DNA of 11,860 bases from Asparagopsis taxiformis (taxonomy: Eukaryota > Rhodophyta > Florideophyceae > Bonnemaisoniales > Bonnemaisoniaceae): the NCBI GenBank assembly GCA_030407315.1, contig JALQPE010001244.1:1-11860 (forward strand), in the 5' to 3' direction. Under the pieces are notes generated by a model, which did no database searches, had not been told where the DNA came from, and saw only the letters and a program-made list of their open reading frames with translations. The position numbers were made by a program, and so were the translations under genes. Shown here piece by piece: positions 8,138 through 11,860 of the stretch. Position 1 is the stretch's first letter, and each line of letters starts with the position of its first letter.

Positions 8138-9156
8138 CGTCGCAGGAGCGACGGCAGGAACGATCGACTGGTAGTCGTAGGTGTTGGTGGGGACGAGGTT
8201 GCCTTGGCCGCTGACCTTGATCGTCTTGCCAAGAGCCGGAACGTAGGCCAGGAAGAAGCGGCTGAAGTAGCCGAGCCCGGGCCGGATGACCCAGTCGTTC
8301 GTCAGCGAGTCGAACTCGGACACGCCGTTGAATTGATTCGCCGGTGTGCCGCCGTTGCCCGACGGCATCACCAGGCGCTGGCGGGCTTCATCGTACGTGG
8401 CGCTGTGGCCACCACGCCTTGGGGGTCCGTCGTGGTCGGGATCAGCGTCCATTCCGCACCGTCCCAACTGTGTACGTCACGGCGCCACTTGGTCGGGGCC
8501 GACAGCGACGCGTCCTGGCCACCGACGAGCAGCACGTCACCGACGTCGGGCCGGGTCACGAGGTGGTGCTGTCGACGTGTCGAGGGAATGGTCGTCGGGG
8601 TCATCTGGACCCAGGCGCTGCCGCCGAAGAGCAACCAGGTGTCGTTGAGATGGGTGCCCGAGCCGTCCAGGCCACCGAACAACACGATCCCGGTCGAGTT
8701 CGGGTCGTAGGCGATCGAGGTGAAGCGGCGTGCCGGGGGCCGCCCGGCTGGGTCTGGTTGGTCCACGCGTTGGCGTTCGGGTCCCACTCCCAGGTATCTG
8801 CGAGTGCGGCACCGGTGGCATCGTTGCCGCCGAACACCACCAGTCGGCCGCGGGCCGTGTCCCAGGTCACACCGGCTTGGGTGCGGGCCGGGGGGGAGCC
8901 GGCGGCGCCGTGGCTGTCATCTGGGTCCAGACCAGGCCGTCGAACTGCCAGAGGTCGTTCAGTCGCGACCCTCCCGAATTGCCCGACTGGCCGCCGAAGA
9001 CATACATGTGGGTGCCGTCCGTGGCACCGGGGCTCTCACGGCGGAGTGGCGGCTCGCTGCCGCCGGTCGGCAACAAGGTCCATTCCGGTCCGGGCGCTTG
9101 GGCCATGGCCGCGATCGAGAGCAGAGGGAGAAGGGCGAAAGGGGTTGGTTTTGCAT
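7763..9156 (-). CDS. Secreted kelch-repeat protein with shared C-terminal domain, frame-interrupted
   Basis: This is an exported beta-propeller-type protein. At least four kelch-like units are visible: MYVFGGQSGNSGGSRLNDLW, RLVVFGGNDATGAALADTWE, GIVLFGGLDGSGTHLNDTWL and DVLLVGGQDASLS. A degenerate fifth (RLVMPSGNGG) follows. Kelch blades usually mediate binding to proteins or carbohydrates. The last ~125 residues (7763-8137) form the C-terminal domain also seen in the YHYH protein, ending at TGA 7763-7765. The frame starting at the ATG at 9106 has an upstream extension, FALLPLLSIAAMAQ, that is a typical signal peptide. It joins to the ATG at 9154-9156 if one base is missing in the A-run there, so 9156 is preferred. 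Other breaks lie near 8890 and 8742, both C/G homopolymers, and near 8420. The total is ~465 aa. The gene is divergent from the sigma gene, with a large palindrome between them. Confidence 0.83.
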
Positions 9157-9403
9157 CGTGGGCAAGGTCGCCGCGGCGAACTACGCCGGCGGGCTCAGGT
9201 CACATCGAAGGTGCGCGTCGCGCGGAACTCGCGGAGCACGTGTGCTCCTCGAGTTCCGCGTGCGTGCAACCGAAAGACATCAGCACTACCTGTCCGACCA
9301 AGGACCCTGAGGTGGTCAAAGCGCTACAGGAAATCGAAGAGATTCGTGGCGCTCCACAACTGCGGCCGTTCCACGGTCGATGCGCTACTCTTCGAGGCGG
9401 ACG
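9157..9403. promoter_or_regulatory. Divergent intergenic region between the kelch and sigma genes
   Basis: Both flanking genes are transcribed away from this 247-base segment, so their promoters should lie here. I cannot identify convincing -35/-10 hexamers. The outstanding element is the palindrome at 9221-9260. The sigma gene has a plausible ribosome binding site, GAGG, a few bases before its ATG at 9404. Confidence 0.5.
9221..9260. repeat. 40-base near-perfect palindrome, candidate operator
   Basis: The 19-base arms (9221-9239 and 9242-9260) flank only GT. The left arm is CGCGGAACTCGCGGAGCAC. The reverse complement of the right arm is identical except for A instead of C at position 12, so 18 of 19 pairs match. 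It sits 64 bases before the kelch start and 143 bases before the sigma start. As neither gene ends here, a terminator role is unlikely. A binding site for a dimeric regulator or a 5'-leader hairpin fits better. Confidence 0.8.
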
Positions 9404-11860
9404 ATGACCACAACAGACATCACCGAGGGCCTCGAAGCAGCGTTCGTGGCCTACCGCTGCACGCGGGACGCGGCCGCTTTCGAGGTGGTCTACGACCGCA
9501 CGGCCCCGCGTCTGTTGGCCGTTGCCGTCAGGGCTCTCGGCGACGTCGGGCTCGCCGAGGACGCGGTGCACGAGACCTACCTCTTCGCGCTCGAGAACTC
9601 GGAACGTTGGAATCCGGAGCAGCCGCTCGAGTCGTGGTTGCTCACCATTCTCGGCTACCGACTGAAGAAGGCGCGAACACGCCGCGCTCGTGCGATCGAT
9701 GCGCGACGGTTCGTCCACTCCGCCAGCGCCGCGATCGAGCCGGGCGACGATGTGGCCCGTGGTGAAGAGGTCATGCAAATCGACCATGCGATCTCTTGCC
9801 TGGCTCAGCCGTATCGATCGGTGTTGATGCTGCGATTTCGCCGTGGCCTGCGCCCGGTCGATATCGCCGTCGCGCTCGATCGAACTCCGGGCACGGTGCG
9901 CGCGCAGTTGACGCGCGGGCTGGAGATGCTGCGACGGGCGTTGCCAACGGCTTCGCTGGTGTTGCTGTCGGAGCTATTGTCCGCCGCGTCGCCCGTCCGG
10001 TCGGCCTCCACCGCGGTGGTGCGTGATCGTTTGCGAGCACGAGTTGCCGCGAGTCGACGTCCCTTGACCGGGGTACGGAGGTGGCTGTCGTTGCGCGACT
10101 GGGGGATGGCGCTGCTCGGCTGTGCCGTGGCGTGGTTCGCCTGGTCTGCCTGGCTGTCCGAACCGACGCTGCGTCACGACCAGAACACGGCCAAGGAGCA
10201 GGCGCGAGCGACCTCGATCGCGAGCGCTGCTGCCGAACCGGTCGGCCCGCTCGGCGTCGAAAGCAGACTCGCGCCGTTGCGTGAGCCAGTGCCCCTCACC
10301 GGCGCGCTGCGGGTGATCGTGGAGCAGTCCGGCAGCCCTTTGCCCTTTGCCGGGGTCGAACTCGAGCCCTTGGCGGATCCGCCGCACTACCTGGTTCATC
10401 AGTACGTGATCGGGAAGGAGCGTTGGCGTGAGATCGAGTCCTCGCGGCAGACCACGCCCGAGTCGTTTCGCCGCGCGCGCACGGCTGCGGCCGGTGAGTA
10501 CGTGTTCTCGCAGCTGCCCGTCGGAAGTTGGATCTGCCGCGCCCTGAATCAGGCCGAGGTCGTACGGATCGAAGCCGGGGTGACGAAGGAGGTGGCGACT
10601 GGCGGTCGATCCGCGCTCGGTGACGGTACGAGGCCGGGTGCTGGACTGCGTGGGAGCACCGGTGCGGAACGCCGAAGTATGGTGTTGTGACGAGACCCGC
10701 AAGACCGCAGCGCGAGTGCTGACCGTGACTGGCGCGGACGGCCGATTCGTCGCTGCCGTGAGTCCGTTTTCCACGATCGGGGCCGTGCGAGCCGGCAGCG
10801 CATCGGTCGCGCAGACCCTCACACCGGACAACAACCGGTCGCTACGCCGAGGTGACGCTCCGGTTCTGCGGCGCGGGGCGGCGTTGAGTGGCCGCGTCGT
10901 TGGTCACGATGGTTGCCCGGTCGCAGGTGCCGAGGTCGAGGTGGGCCATGCCAACGACGCGAGAGTGGGCTCCCACACGGTCGTGGCCGGCGAGGTTGCC
11001 CGGCGTATGCGCACGATCACCGACGCCTCCGGCGGTTCGCTTCGAGTCTCTCGCGCCCGGGCAAACCGTCGTGGTGGCTCACCTTGCCGCTTCGGAGTCG
11101 GTCGCGACATCGTGGAACCTGCGGCGTCGGTCCGAGTCCAGTGTGGAGCTCTGTCTGCCGTTGGCTGCGATCGTCACGGGCACCGTGCGCGATGTGCGCG
11201 GCCGGCCGGTAGCCGGCGCGCACGTTCGGGTCGGTCGCGCCAACAAGATCGGCACTCCTCCTGCACGACGGACGATGCCGGCCGCTACAGACTCACGAGT
11301 GTCACGCCCGGTCGCCCGACGGTCGAAGTTGTCGATTACCGGGGCTCGTACGCGTTTCGCGTGGTGTCCTGTGCTGCTGGCGAGAGCGTGACATGGGATC
11401 CCGTGCTGTCGCCGGACAACCTCCGGCTCGCGGGTCGGGTCGTCGATTCCGAGGGGCGTCCTACCGCGGCGGTTGGATCGTCCACGGCGCGCACTGGCAG
11501 GTTCGCGCCCTGCCCCTCGACGAGAACGGTGGTTTTCGACCTCGTGCTCTCCGAACGCGTCGCCGCCATCCCGAGCGGGATCCGGGTCTTCGCCGGTGAT
11601 CCGCGTGGCCCGGGCGGGCAGGTCGTGGACCAGCCCGTCGCGGGTGCCTCGGGATTGCGCTCCGGTCGACGGACCTCGAGATCACCGTGCCCGCGCGCGT
11701 GGCGTGCGATTGTGAGCTGCGTGGTCGGTTGGGTGCGGTCTCGGCCGACTGCACACGTTTCGCGTTCCTCGGCAAAGCGAACGGCAGGACGTGGCGAGAG
11801 CCGGTGGTGGGGGTTCGCGCCGATGGCGGATTCGTTGTGGGGGGGCTCGAGCCAGGCTCC
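9404..11860 (+). CDS. ECF sigma factor fused to a transmembrane helix and carboxypeptidase-regulatory-like repeats (3' end beyond window)
   Basis: The ATG at 9404 (MTTTDITEGLEAAF) has GAGG upstream; an in-frame ATG at 9380 lacks it. Residues 20-95 are sigma region 2 (LGDVGLAEDAVHETYLFALE, PLESWLLTILGYRLKKA). Residues 126-182 are region 4 (AISCLAQPYRSVLMLRFRRG, DIAVALDRTPGTVRAQLTRG). A transmembrane helix spans about 232-251 (WGMALLGCAVAWFAWSAWL). A first carboxypeptidase-regulatory/Cna-B-like repeat covers about 300-395 (ALRVIVEQSGSPLPFAGVEL, AGEYVFSQLPVGSW). All of this is in one uninterrupted frame up to ~10597, so the fusion is not an artefact of joining. Further repeats (VTVRGRVLDCVGAPVRNAEV, VTGTVRDVRGRPVAGAHVRV, TDDAGRYRLTSVTPG, LAGRVVDSEGRP) follow across breaks near 10597, 11034, 11260, 11462, 11535 and 11655. 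The frame is still open at 11860. It probably senses an envelope signal and reads it out through the cytosolic sigma domain. Confidence 0.85.

Noticed and set aside
8344..9765. 473-codon plus-strand frame spanning the kelch gene and the start of the sigma gene
   Set aside because: It is antisense to the kelch repeats and out of frame with the sigma regions; its composition is typical of a GC-rich shadow.
9200..9787. Minus-strand frame opposite the sigma gene that includes the palindrome
   Set aside because: No motif or start context; the opposing sigma domains are unmistakable.
1..11860. CRISPR arrays, tRNA or rRNA genes, and complete transposase genes
   Set aside because: None seen: no regularly spaced direct repeats, no cloverleaf-like segments and no transposase motifs on reading both strands.

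Overview
This is a GC-rich bacterial window (roughly two thirds G+C). It most resembles a Planctomycetota-type genome. Three features point that way: an ECF sigma factor fused to a membrane segment and extracytoplasmic repeats, a YHYH-domain protein and a kelch protein that end in the same glycine-rich C-terminal domain, and a planctomycete-style di-heme peroxidase. The assignment is inference; there is no rRNA or other marker gene here.

Layout. (1) 19-3535, plus strand: a three-gene RbsB/RbsA/RbsC-type sugar ABC importer, consisting of a lipoprotein binding protein, a double ATPase and a permease. (2) 3569-7352, minus strand: a convergent cluster transcribed right to left. It holds a secreted YHYH-domain protein, a membrane protein with a C-terminal YtkA-like domain, and a di-heme cytochrome c peroxidase/MauG-type protein. 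The last two genes abut (TAG directly followed by ATG). (3) 7353-7762: a 410-base gap with two hairpins, a possible small ORF and a motif that may be a transposon end. (4) 7763-9156, minus strand: a secreted kelch-repeat protein. (5) 9157-9403: a divergent intergenic region with a striking 40-base near-perfect palindrome. (6) 9404-11860, plus strand: an ECF sigma factor continuing through a transmembrane helix into carboxypeptidase-regulatory-like repeats, and running off the right edge.

A dominant property is frame breakage. Apart from the permease and the first ~1.2 kb of the sigma gene, every gene switches reading frame two to seven times, about thirty breaks in all. They are often next to short G/C homopolymers, and conserved protein sequence continues on both sides. 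This looks like indel errors in the underlying assembly rather than decay, so genes are annotated as whole CDSs and the breaks are noted.

Functionally, the left side imports a sugar-like solute. The central cluster encodes exported or membrane-bound redox and possibly metal-handling proteins. The right side pairs a surface or periplasmic kelch protein with a divergent, probably membrane-tethered sigma factor that could regulate it.
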